Shown in pieces: positions 8,490 through 17,775 of a stretch of DNA of 64,000 nt (positions within the stretch are counted from its first letter, which is position 1; each line of letters begins with the position of its first letter). The notes beneath the pieces are model-generated. The model searched no databases. It saw only the letters and a program-made list of their open reading frames with translations, and had not been told where the DNA came from. Made by a program: the position numbers and the translations under genes. The stretch is from an uncultured bacterium (GTDB lineage: Bacteria > Bacteroidota > Ignavibacteria > Ignavibacteriales > Melioribacteraceae), in NCBI GenBank assembly GCA_937936675.1, contig CALDDL010000352.1, forward strand, positions 5,316-69,315, written 5' to 3'.

Positions 8490-11400
8490 TTAGAAAAAAG
8501 CTCTCGCTTCAGCTTTTAATGTGTGAATTATTTTATTTGTACCCTGCAGTCTCGCATCATAATTAATCAATGATTGTAAGTTATTTCCTAATCGATAATC
8601 AAAGTTAATTCTAAAATAATAATTTTTCCCGATATAATTCCCTTTTGTCATTTCAAATGGAATTAAGTTTCCGTTCGTCTTAGCTACTAATTCAGTTCTC
8701 TCTAATTCTATTCTCAGTCGTCCCACTCCAGTGAAAAAAAATGTATTTCTTAAAGAGAATGAATTTAGATCGATCGTAGTTGGAGTTATATAATAACTAT
8801 CTTTATTCTCTCCTACTTTTATTTTAAATCCTACTTCCATAAAACTCACCGGCTTATAAGAAAAATCAGAGGTTAATTCTTGATTGAATAATTGCCTTGC
8901 TCTATTTATACTATTTTTAGAAATTAGATTGTCATTAGTAAATACTATATCCGTCTGATTATTAATTTCTTTTAGAAGATTCAATCGTATTCTAATTGCC
9001 TTCTCTGAACCAAATCCTCTTTCTGCACCGGTATTATAATTATTTAATTGTCTCCTTTCAATAAATCTGAATCTAAAAGATGCTTTTGAACTATTTTTAT
9101 ATAAATAAATATCATTTTGAAAAATTTGATTACCTGATATTGTTGTAGAATCATCTAAGAAATTTTCTATCTTTAGTAAATAAATATCGGATAAATTAGA
9201 GTGAGTAGTATTCTCTTCAATTCTCCACGAAGTCTCTGTATTAATATTTGCAAGAAATGAATTACTCCTTGGAAATAGTTTTTCAAAATTAAACCGAAAT
9301 CTTAAATTAGTCCTTAAATTTATTGTAGGTGTGTACTGATTAGTAGGATAGTTAACAAGAATATATTCACCTTCATAATAATTTAATTCAAATTCGTTTT
9401 CTTCCGATATGCCATTATTATTAAGGTCGCCTAGATAAATATAATTTCCTGTTCCATAAGGGACTTTTACGAATATTCTTTCATATTTAGATGTAAGCTC
9501 AGTTGATGTCTGATAATATAATTCATTTTCAGAAAATCCATTCAATAAATTGACTTTATTTTGTGAGTAAATTAGAACCGATTTATTATTTGAAAATCCT
9601 TTATCTGAAAAATATGGTTCATATTTCTTTTCTCGAACTGAAATATTTAGTGTAGAATTTATATTTGAAGATTTTATTGTATTTAATTGAAAACTGTTAG
9701 TCGTTATTTCTGATTGTTTCTCTAATTTTTTTCTAACTGGACTATATTCATTTCGGAACGAACTTCTTGCAGTCAACGAAAGGAAATCGAATAATTCAAA
9801 TTCTATAAATGGTGATAATTCCTCATATCTTAAACTTGTAAATAAAAGTGTGTCTGTTAATATGTTCTTTTCATTTTTATTTTCATATAAGATATCAATT
9901 CCCGGTTTTATTTTTTCGAAATCATAACTTACTGAGCTATTCTGTTTCAACCATCGACTATCTTTTTCTATTATAGTAGATTTATTATAATCGGTAATTA
10001 TGTTTAGATAGAGTTTGTTTTGATTTGTTATCGATGAATAAAATCTTTTTGAATTTATTGAGTTTCCTCTATCTATTTCTCCATACAAATTATTAATTAA
10101 AAGCTCTTTGAATGGAGAATAATCAAGTTTTATTTCCGTCATCTTCTCTTGCCTATTTTGCAAATCAGGTAAATTATAGGCACGATCAAACTCGATATCA
10201 TTAATCCTATCAAAATTTGCGAAATTCTTATTTATAAATCTATGATTTAGTGAAAATGCTAGGGCTCCATAATTCTTGTCGGAAATTGATATGGTATCTT
10301 TCCTGAAATTTAAGGATGCCTTATAAGCATGTCCGAAATTATCGCCGTTATCAAATGTTGAAAATAAATTTTTATCATAATCACTTCCGGTAAACTCAAA
10401 ATTAATATTAAAATCTTTATTGGGGTTATATCCTATTCTAAAAATTGCGGCTTGTTTCTGCTCCGGCAAAGGCAAAAATACTATAGGTGAATAACTCCCC
10501 TTTTTCTCTCCTTTAAAAATATATTTTCCTAACGATTCTTTATCATAATCTCCTTTGCCTAATCCAACAAAAGAAAATTTAATATTATAAATCGCATTAA
10601 AAGCACCGGGACTATACCGATATAATGTGTATTCGCTATTATTTATTAACGAATCAACTTTTATATATGAGCCATTCCTGAATCCTAATGAATCCGGCTC
10701 CGCAATTGATACACCTGAAGTAGAGGATAATTCTCTATTATCTCCGGCATTAGCTAAAATCTTTCTATCGTTTTCACTCAATAGATAGTCCAAAGGATTA
10801 TCTTTATCATCACTTTCTCTAACAAAAGCTAATTGAAGTCTAATCGAATTATCAAAAAATAAGCCATCATAAGTAGCTGAATAAAAATTTCTTTGATAAC
10901 TTCTATCGGTATATTCATATTCAACACTTATTCTTGAAGCTGAATTAATCATGCGCCTAGGTGTAAAAGTAATTTCTGCATTGGAATAATCTATTACATA
11001 ATCATTCGTCTCGCCTCTTACCATCAAGATACCATCAAGAAATACTTTCTCGCTGCCGGCGATAATTATTATATTATTTTCATTATTAGTACCTGTCAAT
11101 TTATAAGGACCTTGATTGGCATCTATTCCATTAAATTTTTGCAAAGTATATTTGCCCTTTGCTCCTCCAATTGAAATATTAGAACTATTATTTCCTAGTC
11201 GAACGCCACCTGTTAAGCCTTGCAATTTTTTATTTACTCTTAAAAGTGAGTATTCATTTAGAGAATAATCATAGTCTCCTAAAACAACATTCGCATTCGG
11301 ATGATTTATTTGTATAAATACTTTATCTAATTCATCTAGTGTTTCCGTATTCCCTTCGGGTTGTATAGGTGTGGATTCATCAGTAATTGAAGCTACAATA

Positions 11401-11816
11401 TCGATATCTTCAGATAATTTACCGGATAGCTGAAGTCTCAATCCCGAATTAACATTTAGATCTCGATTAGAGCCAACTGTAATTCCTCTTATAAGATTAC
11501 CGCTCTTTTTTAATCTTTCTCCAAAGATTGCTTTGTCATTTAATACAATCGGTTTTAGTAATTTTTCTTTTTGCTCTTCTGATAATTGTGTGTAATTAAG
11601 TATTAATTTTTCTCTTCGTTTATAACTCTTTTTGAATTTTAGTTTATTTCCGTCATATTCAATTATAACGGAATCCGGATTGGATACATTTATTGAATCA
11701 ACTTGAGAGAAGGAAATTGAGTGAGGTAATATTAATAATATTGTTAAAAGAAAAAGCTTCTTCAAAGAAATCCAATTTTTAAAATTAAATTTACTTTTAA
11801 GAAGCCTTTCAATCAA
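8490..11816 (-). CDS. Large outer-membrane/cell-surface beta-rich protein, function unknown
   Basis: I do not recognise a named function. The protein is about 1,108 residues if the TTG at 11816 is used. That start has no ribosome site, and an in-frame TTG giving the leader LKKLFLLTILLILPHSISFS is a more natural signal-peptide start (about 16 residues further in). The early region contains GNLIRGITVGSNRDLNVNSG and LRLQLSGKLSEDIDIVASIT. The rest consists of alternating polar/apolar beta strands rich in Asn, Tyr and Phe, ending in an aromatic residue (ARAFF), as expected for an outer-membrane barrel. A loop near residue 797 (DLNNNGISEENE) looks like an EF-hand-type calcium site. Similar proteins in this phylum recall parts of SprA, but I cannot confirm homology. 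It follows the second MacB-like permease by 28 bases. Confidence 0.6.
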   Translation of the reverse strand: MIERLLKSKFNFKNWISLKKLFLLTILLILPHSISFSQVDSINVSNPDSVIIEYDGNKLKFKKSYKRREKLILNYTQLSEEQKEKLLKPIVLNDKAIFGERLKKSGNLIRGITVGSNRDLNVNSGLRLQLSGKLSEDIDIVASITDESTPIQPEGNTETLDELDKVFIQINHPNANVVLGDYDYSLNEYSLLRVNKKLQGLTGGVRLGNNSSNISIGGAKGKYTLQKFNGIDANQGPYKLTGTNNENNIIIIAGSEKVFLDGILMVRGETNDYVIDYSNAEITFTPRRMINSASRISVEYEYTDRSYQRNFYSATYDGLFFDNSIRLQLAFVRESDDKDNPLDYLLSENDRKILANAGDNRELSSTSGVSIAEPDSLGFRNGSYIKVDSLINNSEYTLYRYSPGAFNAIYNIKFSFVGLGKGDYDKESLGKYIFKGEKKGSYSPIVFLPLPEQKQAAIFRIGYNPNKDFNINFEFTGSDYDKNLFSTFDNGDNFGHAYKASLNFRKDTISISDKNYGALAFSLNHRFINKNFANFDRINDIEFDRAYNLPDLQNRQEKMTEIKLDYSPFKELLINNLYGEIDRGNSINSKRFYSSITNQNKLYLNIITDYNKSTIIEKDSRWLKQNSSVSYDFEKIKPGIDILYENKNEKNILTDTLLFTSLRYEELSPFIEFELFDFLSLTARSSFRNEYSPVRKKLEKQSEITTNSFQLNTIKSSNINSTLNISVREKKYEPYFSDKGFSNNKSVLIYSQNKVNLLNGFSENELYYQTSTELTSKYERIFVKVPYGTGNYIYLGDLNNNGISEENEFELNYYEGEYILVNYPTNQYTPTINLRTNLRFRFNFEKLFPRSNSFLANINTETSWRIEENTTHSNLSDIYLLKIENFLDDSTTISGNQIFQNDIYLYKNSSKASFRFRFIERRQLNNYNTGAERGFGSEKAIRIRLNLLKEINNQTDIVFTNDNLISKNSINRARQLFNQELTSDFSYKPVSFMEVGFKIKVGENKDSYYITPTTIDLNSFSLRNTFFFTGVGRLRIELERTELVAKTNGNLIPFEMTKGNYIGKNYYFRINFDYRLGNNLQSLINYDARLQGTNKIIHTLKAEARAFF

Positions 11817-11844
11817 TACATAAATAAAGTATTTATTTATCTGC

Positions 11845-13077
11845 TTATTCGAATCTTAATGCTTCAATTGGATCAAGATTTGAAGCCTTGTATGCAGGAT
11901 AAGTTCCAAATCCTACACCAATCAACATACAAAGAAAGATACCGATTAAAATCCAATCAATTGGAAGAACAGCTTCAGCATTTAAGAATGAGCCGGCTAC
12001 ATTGCCGGCAGTAACACCTAAAAATATGCCGATAATCCCACCTATCAAACTTAATACGATTGCTTCGATAATAAATTGAACTAATATATTTACTTTCTTG
12101 GCACCAATCGCTTTTCTGATCCCAATTTCACGAGTTCTTTCAGTAACGGAAACTAACATAATATTCATAATACCAATACCGGCTGCAAGAAGGGCTATTC
12201 CTCCAACTACATAAGAACCAATTCTAACTCCGCTAGTTATATCGTTTATCTGAGAAAGAACTTGTTCATTTGTCCTTATATCAAAATCGTTTTCTTCTCC
12301 TGCTGATACTCCCCTTACAGTCCTAAAATATCCTTCTGCTACTCCAATTAAATCTTTATAATCTTCTTTACCGAATGTCATTACTGTTATATTTACGCTA
12401 TTACTACGCTTTCCGTAAAAGCTCTGAAATGTCGTTATAGGTATTAGTGCAAAATTATCTTGACTCATACCAAAAACGTCGCCTTGACTCTCGAGAACAC
12501 CAACAACCGTTAATTTATGACCGTCAACTTTTACTTCCTGCCCAATTGGATTAATACTTCCAAATAGCGTTTTTACTAAATCTGGTCCTAAAACTACACT
12601 TCGATTATAACCTTGAACATCACGATCATTAAATGCTCTTCCATCATCAATATTCCATTTATTATTGGCAAATGCTTCAGGTGTAACACCACCAAATTGG
12701 ACATTCGGATTAGTTTCCTTATTCCCTACTTCAAATCTCCTTCCAAAAGTCCATTGCTCAGCTCCTACACTTTTGGCTTCAACCATCTTCTCTTTGAATC
12801 GATAAAATTCTTCGAGAGTTATATCACGCCTGTTTCTGATTTTAGCTCTTTCAGCCGCAGAACCCGTCCTAACTGCCGGGAATTTCTGAATCTGAAATGT
12901 GTTCTGCCCTAATTGACTTACACCTTCTTCAATGCTCTTTTGCAGCATTTCGATTACTGTACTTATTGCAATTATGGAAAATATTCCTACAACAATTCCC
13001 AATATCGTTAATAAAGATCTTAATCGATTAGCTCGCAAAGAATTTATTGCTACTTTTATAATCTCAAATATTAACAT
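11845..13077 (-). CDS. MacB-type ABC transporter permease (FtsX fold), second copy
   Basis: The 410-residue protein has the MacB permease plan. A first membrane helix follows ALRSLLTILGIVVG-like sequence (here NRLRSLLTILGIVVGIFSIIAIST), a large periplasmic domain comes next (about 45-285), and then three helices. The conserved cytoplasmic element SVTERTREIGIRKAIGAKK lies between TM2 and TM3, and the C-terminus reads PAYKASNLDPIEALRFE. It has no fused ATPase domain; the ATPase is encoded two genes upstream. The start overlaps the end of the paralogous permease gene, so the two probably form a heterodimer. The family couples ATP hydrolysis to periplasmic mechanotransmission. Confidence 0.9.
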   Translation of the reverse strand: MLIFEIIKVAINSLRANRLRSLLTILGIVVGIFSIIAISTVIEMLQKSIEEGVSQLGQNTFQIQKFPAVRTGSAAERAKIRNRRDITLEEFYRFKEKMVEAKSVGAEQWTFGRRFEVGNKETNPNVQFGGVTPEAFANNKWNIDDGRAFNDRDVQGYNRSVVLGPDLVKTLFGSINPIGQEVKVDGHKLTVVGVLESQGDVFGMSQDNFALIPITTFQSFYGKRSNSVNITVMTFGKEDYKDLIGVAEGYFRTVRGVSAGEENDFDIRTNEQVLSQINDITSGVRIGSYVVGGIALLAAGIGIMNIMLVSVTERTREIGIRKAIGAKKVNILVQFIIEAIVLSLIGGIIGIFLGVTAGNVAGSFLNAEAVLPIDWILIGIFLCMLIGVGFGTYPAYKASNLDPIEALRFE

Positions 13078-14315
13078 TATTCATACCTCAACGCTTCTAC
13101 CGGGTCTAATTTGGATGCTGTGTATGCCGGAGCAAAACCGGATAATATTCCGGTCAGTAATGATATTACTACCGCCAAGATTACTGCATCCGCTTGAACC
13201 GCAGTGGGTAAATATTGATTTACAATCATGCTCAAAGTTACTGCAATTCCTAAACCTATCATTCCTCCAATTAAACAAATAATAGCTGCTTCCATTATAA
13301 ATTGGGTTAAGATAGTTCTATTTTTTGCTCCAATGGCTTTCCTTACTCCTATCTCTCTAGTCCTCTCTTTAACAGATACAAACATAATATTCATAATCCC
13401 GATAGCGCCAACAAAAAGTGCTAATCCTGTAATAAATAATCCCGCTATCTGGATTACTCCGATAGTTTGATTAATGGTCGTTAATAAACCTTCTTGCTGA
13501 TTAATAGAGAAATCATTGTCTTCAGCGTACGAAAGTCCGCGTACTCTCCTCATTATACCAATTGCTTCTTCTTTCACTGCTTCAACACTTGTGCTATTTG
13601 GAGCACGTACATTTATCGTAATACTCCTCATTCTTTCACCTTGGAAATATTTAAATACGCAATCAATAGGAATAAAAACTTGATTATCCGGATTGAAATT
13701 TCCCATTACCCAGCTACCTTGCTCATCCAAAACGCCGACAACTTTGAATTTAACATCGCCGATTTTTATCTCCTGACCTAAACCATTGCCAAGAGGGAAT
13801 AATTGCTTAGCAACCGTAAATCCAATTACGGCAACGTTTCTTGCCCCTCTGCTTTCAAAATCATTAAAGAATCTTCCCGACTCAAATGATAGATTTGTTG
13901 TATTGATATAATTATATGTTGTTCCACTTATCATTATACCTTCAACATTTCTCTCCTTGAATTTTATCTTCTTATTTGTCCAAATTGTTGGAGCTACTGC
14001 GGCAGGCAACTTAGCAAGGTCTTCATATTTTTTGAAGTCATCCATATCTAGGTTTTTTCGGTTCCTCATTTCCCACCAAGGAATATCGTTATTAAACCAT
14101 GCCCACTTATCAATATAAAGATTATCAGAACCTAATGACGAAACACCTTTTTGAAAAGCATTGTCAATGCCTTTGATGGCGGTGGACATTAAAACCACTG
14201 AAGTAACACCGATTATAATCCCTAGAGTCGTAAGCATCGACCGGACTTTATTCGCTCTAATTGCATAGAGCGAAATTAATAGGCTTTCTTTCAATTCATA
14301 TAAAAAGTTTTTCAT
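13077..14315 (-). CDS. MacB-type ABC transporter permease (FtsX fold), first copy
   Basis: The 412-residue protein is a paralogue of the next gene. It has a first helix at NKVRSMLTTLGIIIGVTSVVLMST, a periplasmic MacB_PCD domain, the motif SVKERTREIGVRKAIGAKNRT, and a C-terminus PAYTASKLDPVEALRYE. Its periplasmic domain is distinct from that of the other copy (more Trp-rich, with WAWFNNDIPWWEMRNRKNLD), which suggests the halves of the transporter contact different partners. Its start overlaps the ATPase stop at 14315, implying coupled translation and a fixed subunit ratio. Confidence 0.9.
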   Translation of the reverse strand: MKNFLYELKESLLISLYAIRANKVRSMLTTLGIIIGVTSVVLMSTAIKGIDNAFQKGVSSLGSDNLYIDKWAWFNNDIPWWEMRNRKNLDMDDFKKYEDLAKLPAAVAPTIWTNKKIKFKERNVEGIMISGTTYNYINTTNLSFESGRFFNDFESRGARNVAVIGFTVAKQLFPLGNGLGQEIKIGDVKFKVVGVLDEQGSWVMGNFNPDNQVFIPIDCVFKYFQGERMRSITINVRAPNSTSVEAVKEEAIGIMRRVRGLSYAEDNDFSINQQEGLLTTINQTIGVIQIAGLFITGLALFVGAIGIMNIMFVSVKERTREIGVRKAIGAKNRTILTQFIMEAAIICLIGGMIGLGIAVTLSMIVNQYLPTAVQADAVILAVVISLLTGILSGFAPAYTASKLDPVEALRYE

Positions 14316-15031
14316 TAGTGCGATTCCCTTTTCTGTGGAATAAATCTATTCTCCACTATTTCGTTCTTCTCAACTAATCCATCTCTTAAACGAATTATTC
14401 TTTCTGCATGTTCCGCTATATATTCTTCGTGTGTTACCAAAATAATTGTATTACCTGCTTCATATATCTCATTAAAAAGAACCATAATTTCTTCGCCGGT
14501 TTTTGTATCCAAGTTACCGGTAGGTTCATCTGCTAATATTATAGAGGGTCTTGTAACTAATGCTCTCGCAATTGCCACTCTTTGTCTCTGCCCACCTGAT
14601 AATTCATTCGGTCTATGATAAACACGATTCTCTAATCCTACATTTATTAATGCTTCCATAGCCCTTTCTTTTCTTTCGGCAGATGGCATCCCTGAGTAGA
14701 TTAATGGAAGTTCTACATTGTGTAAAGCATTCGATCTAGGTAATAAATTAAAGGTCTGGAATACAAAACCTATCTCTTTATTTCTAATCGCAGCTAATTC
14801 ATTATCATTCATCTCACTTACATTCACACCATTAAAATCATAAATACCTTTTGTTGGTGTATCGAGACACCCTAATATATTCATCAACGTGGATTTCCCT
14901 GAACCTGATGGACCCATGATAGCAACATATTCATTCTTACCTATTGTAAGGGAAACATCTGCAAGAGCATGAACCTCTTCGGTACCTACCTGATATATCT
15001 TTGCAATATGCTCTATTGTGATTATTTTCAT
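14315..15031 (-). CDS. MacB/LolD-type ABC transporter ATPase
   Basis: The 238-residue ATPase is intact: Walker [17 protein letters not shown]-loop [12 protein letters not shown], signature [15 protein letters not shown], Walker [13 protein letters not shown] and H-loop VTHEE. The [11 protein letters not shown] segment is typical of the LolD/MacB/FtsE group. It sits between the adaptor and two permease genes and provides energy for the mechanotransmission complex. The substrate cannot be deduced; MacAB-TolC systems export macrolides, toxins or lipoproteins. Confidence 0.95.
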   Translation of the reverse strand: MKIITIEHIAKIYQVGTEEVHALADVSLTIGKNEYVAIMGPSGSGKSTLMNILGCLDTPTKGIYDFNGVNVSEMNDNELAAIRNKEIGFVFQTFNLLPRSNALHNVELPLIYSGMPSAERKERAMEALINVGLENRVYHRPNELSGGQRQRVAIARALVTRPSIILADEPTGNLDTKTGEEIMVLFNEIYEAGNTIILVTHEEYIAEHAERIIRLRDGLVEKNEIVENRFIPQKRESH

Positions 15032-15050
15032 TTTTTTGTCTCTTTAATTA

Positions 15051-16337
15051 TTATTTATTTTTATTTCCGCCCCTTGATTGGACCGAAACTTTAGACTTGT
15101 TTTCTAAATCTTTAGAGATAGCTTTGTATGGACCGGTTACTACTTCATCTCCAACATTTAGACCCGAAATAATCTCAATATACGTATCATCACTAATTCC
15201 TGCTTTTACTTCTTTCATTATTGCTTCGTTATTTGCTACAGTAAAAACAACTTCTTTTGGTTTATTTACTTTACTATCACTCTTTTTCTTTTCAACTGCT
15301 GCGCCGTCTTCTTCCGGCTTGGCTTCCGGTACTATCATCGCTTTATCTAATCTTCCTGTAACGCTCTGAATCGGAACTGCAAGTACATTATTCTTAGTCT
15401 CAGTAATAATATCTGCATCACACGACATTCCTGAACGAATATTTTCATCTAAAGACGTTAATAAAATCTTTACTTCAAAATTCACCACCTCATCCTGTGT
15501 ACCTAATCCTGAAGATAATGCACTATTACCTATTTGTGTTACTACTCCTTTGAATACTTTATCTCCAAATGCATCAATATTAATTTTAGCAGTATCACCA
15601 ACCGTAATTAATACAACATCGTTTTCATCCACTTCTACGTTAGCCTCAATTTCGCTTAAATCAGCAACTGTCAATAATTGAGTACCCGGGCTAAATCCCG
15701 AACCTAGAACTCTCTCACTCAATTCTACATTTAATTTGCTTATTGTACCATTTATCGGTGAATAGATCGTTGTCTTATATAATGTCTCATTAGCTTCTTT
15801 CAACGCTGCTTCTGCTTGTATTACCATCGATTGCTGGGCATTGTATTCCCCTAAACGTTGAAGATAAGATGATTTTGCACTTTGAATCTCTGCATCACTT
15901 GCCAATCCTTTATCGAATAAAGCTTGATATCTTTTATAATCCATTTCAATCTGATCTAAAGCTGCTTTTCGAGAATTAAGACTGGCTCTCGCTTGCTGTA
16001 ATGAAGCTTCAGCTCTATTTTTTTGCGCCAAATATGTATCTGGTTTAATCTTTAATAATAATTGACCTTTTTTAACTACATCACCCTCTTCGATAGGTAA
16101 TTCAACAATTTCACCCGTAGCTTCGGCTGAAATCTGAACCTGAAATACGGGATTGATTTTTCCTGTTGCCGTAACAACCTGTGTAATTGTTCTCTTTTCT
16201 GCTTTTTCTGTTTGAACAGTAATAATTTCTTCTTTATTACCACTAAAAATCACTAGCATAACTACCACTACAACAAGTAATCCTAAACCTCCGAAAATCA
16301 AAAATTTCTTTTTGTTATTCTTCTTGCCACTAGCCAT
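15051..16337 (-). CDS. MacA/HlyD-type periplasmic adaptor protein
   Basis: The 428-residue membrane-fusion protein has one N-terminal anchor (about residues 11-29, FLIFGGLGLLVVVVVMLVIF). A lipoyl half (AEATGEIVELPIEEGDVVKKGQLLLKI) leads into a long alpha-hairpin (residues about 95-170), followed by the second lipoyl half and beta-barrel (NGTISKLNVELSERVLGSG). The C-terminal domain includes a low-complexity Lys/Glu/Ser insert near residue 345. It links the inner-membrane ABC complex to the TolC-like channel encoded 13 bases upstream. Gene order tolC, macA, ATPase, permease, permease makes a complete tripartite efflux pump. Confidence 0.93.
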   Translation of the reverse strand: MASGKKNNKKKFLIFGGLGLLVVVVVMLVIFSGNKEEIITVQTEKAEKRTITQVVTATGKINPVFQVQISAEATGEIVELPIEEGDVVKKGQLLLKIKPDTYLAQKNRAEASLQQARASLNSRKAALDQIEMDYKRYQALFDKGLASDAEIQSAKSSYLQRLGEYNAQQSMVIQAEAALKEANETLYKTTIYSPINGTISKLNVELSERVLGSGFSPGTQLLTVADLSEIEANVEVDENDVVLITVGDTAKINIDAFGDKVFKGVVTQIGNSALSSGLGTQDEVVNFEVKILLTSLDENIRSGMSCDADIITETKNNVLAVPIQSVTGRLDKAMIVPEAKPEEDGAAVEKKKSDSKVNKPKEVVFTVANNEAIMKEVKAGISDDTYIEIISGLNVGDEVVTGPYKAISKDLENKSKVSVQSRGGNKNK

Positions 16338-16350
16338 TGTATTTTTCCCC

Positions 16351-17703
16351 TTAATTTAATTCAAATTTTTTGTAATCAAGATTGCCAAGTGAATTTTTCA
16401 AAGCATCTTTTGATTTGTAAAAATTATATTCAGCGTTTATTTTATTTCTTAATGCATCTGTGTAATCTCTATCTGCCTGTAGAACATCCAAAATAGTACC
16501 CGATCCGAGATTGTATCTCTCTTGATTAATTTTTCTATTTTCACCCGAAGATACTACAGTCTTAGATGCAACATCCAAACTTTTCTTAGCTGCTACTAAA
16601 TCTAAATATCCTTGTTTAATTTCTATTTTTATATTTCTTTCTAATGCCGAAAGGTCTTCTTCTTGATTCTTTACTCCTACAATTGCAGATTGAACAGCAA
16701 GTTCAGTATTCCAATTTGAGAATATCGGAAGTGAAAGAGTTAATCCGGCTGAATATATTTTCCTGTCGAATAAATCTTTTGGTGAAATAGCACCCGTGGA
16801 TAAAGAATAATTTCCTGTAAGCGATGGTAAATATCCTGAATTTGCTATCGTAACTCCATCTTCTGCTGCATCTAACATCAATTTTTGACTCTTATAATCA
16901 CTTCTTTTCTCAAATGCTTGATTAACCATTACTGTAATCTCATCGAACTCATTTAGATATTTATCGGTATTTATCTGATCATTAATCTCATAAGGATTTG
17001 TAAAAGTATATTCTTCTAATACGTCAAGACCGAGATAATTCAATAAGTTGATTTTTGAGATTTCGAAATTATTCTGTGCCTCGATTAATAATAGTTCTGC
17101 ATTTCCTGCTTGAACTTGTTGACTATAAACATCAGCCATTGCCACAGCACCAAGACGATGTCTTTCTTCGACTGTCTCTAAAAACTTTTGATTGAACTTT
17201 ACGTTCTCTTCTCTTACTTTCATCATCTCTTCTGAATTTAGAACAAGATAATATAGTTCAGAGGTTCTAAATACGATATCTTGTTTTAATTTTTCTAAAC
17301 TTAATTCAGCGGATTCTAAATTCTTTTCTTTTTGAGAGACATTACTCCAATTAGCTAAACCATCAAATATTCTCCAATTGCCTCCTAATCCTAGACTATA
17401 GCTTCTGGAATCATTTTGTGATGGCGGGATCGGCACAACGTTACCAAAGAAATCCACCTGAGTTCCACCTGCGTCATCCACGCGCTGCCAGCCCCATGTT
17501 GCGCTTGCACCAAGGTTTGGCAGTAAATCACCATACGCACTTTTTAATTGCGATTTGCTTATTGATAAATTGTTACTCTGTTTGTTTAATAACGGATTGC
17601 CTTGGAGACCAATTTTAATTGCTTCATCTAATGTGAACAATTTTTGACCCATGATTGGTTGAATCATTATTAAAAACAAAACAGCTAAAAGACCTTTTTT
17701 CAT
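16351..17703 (-). CDS. TolC-like outer-membrane efflux protein
   Basis: The 450-residue protein begins with a signal peptide (MKKGLLAVLFLIMIQPIMGQ) followed by LFTLDEAIKIGLQGNPLL, the usual opening of the OEP family. The internal repeat of helix pairs is visible in the second half (LDAAEDGVTIANSGYLPSLTGNYSLSTG) and ends in a helix with GSGTILDVLQADRDYTDALRNKINAEYNF. It should form the trimeric outer-membrane duct of the MacAB-like pump encoded directly downstream. It is probably the first gene of the long operon, since 72 bases separate it from the upstream gene. Confidence 0.92.
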   Translation of the reverse strand: MKKGLLAVLFLIMIQPIMGQKLFTLDEAIKIGLQGNPLLNKQSNNLSISKSQLKSAYGDLLPNLGASATWGWQRVDDAGGTQVDFFGNVVPIPPSQNDSRSYSLGLGGNWRIFDGLANWSNVSQKEKNLESAELSLEKLKQDIVFRTSELYYLVLNSEEMMKVREENVKFNQKFLETVEERHRLGAVAMADVYSQQVQAGNAELLLIEAQNNFEISKINLLNYLGLDVLEEYTFTNPYEINDQINTDKYLNEFDEITVMVNQAFEKRSDYKSQKLMLDAAEDGVTIANSGYLPSLTGNYSLSTGAISPKDLFDRKIYSAGLTLSLPIFSNWNTELAVQSAIVGVKNQEEDLSALERNIKIEIKQGYLDLVAAKKSLDVASKTVVSSGENRKINQERYNLGSGTILDVLQADRDYTDALRNKINAEYNFYKSKDALKNSLGNLDYKKFELN

Positions 17704-17775
17704 TTCCTTCTCCTATATAGAAAAATGCAGAGCTACTATTAAGACGAACTTATTTTTAAAAAGTTACATACATCA

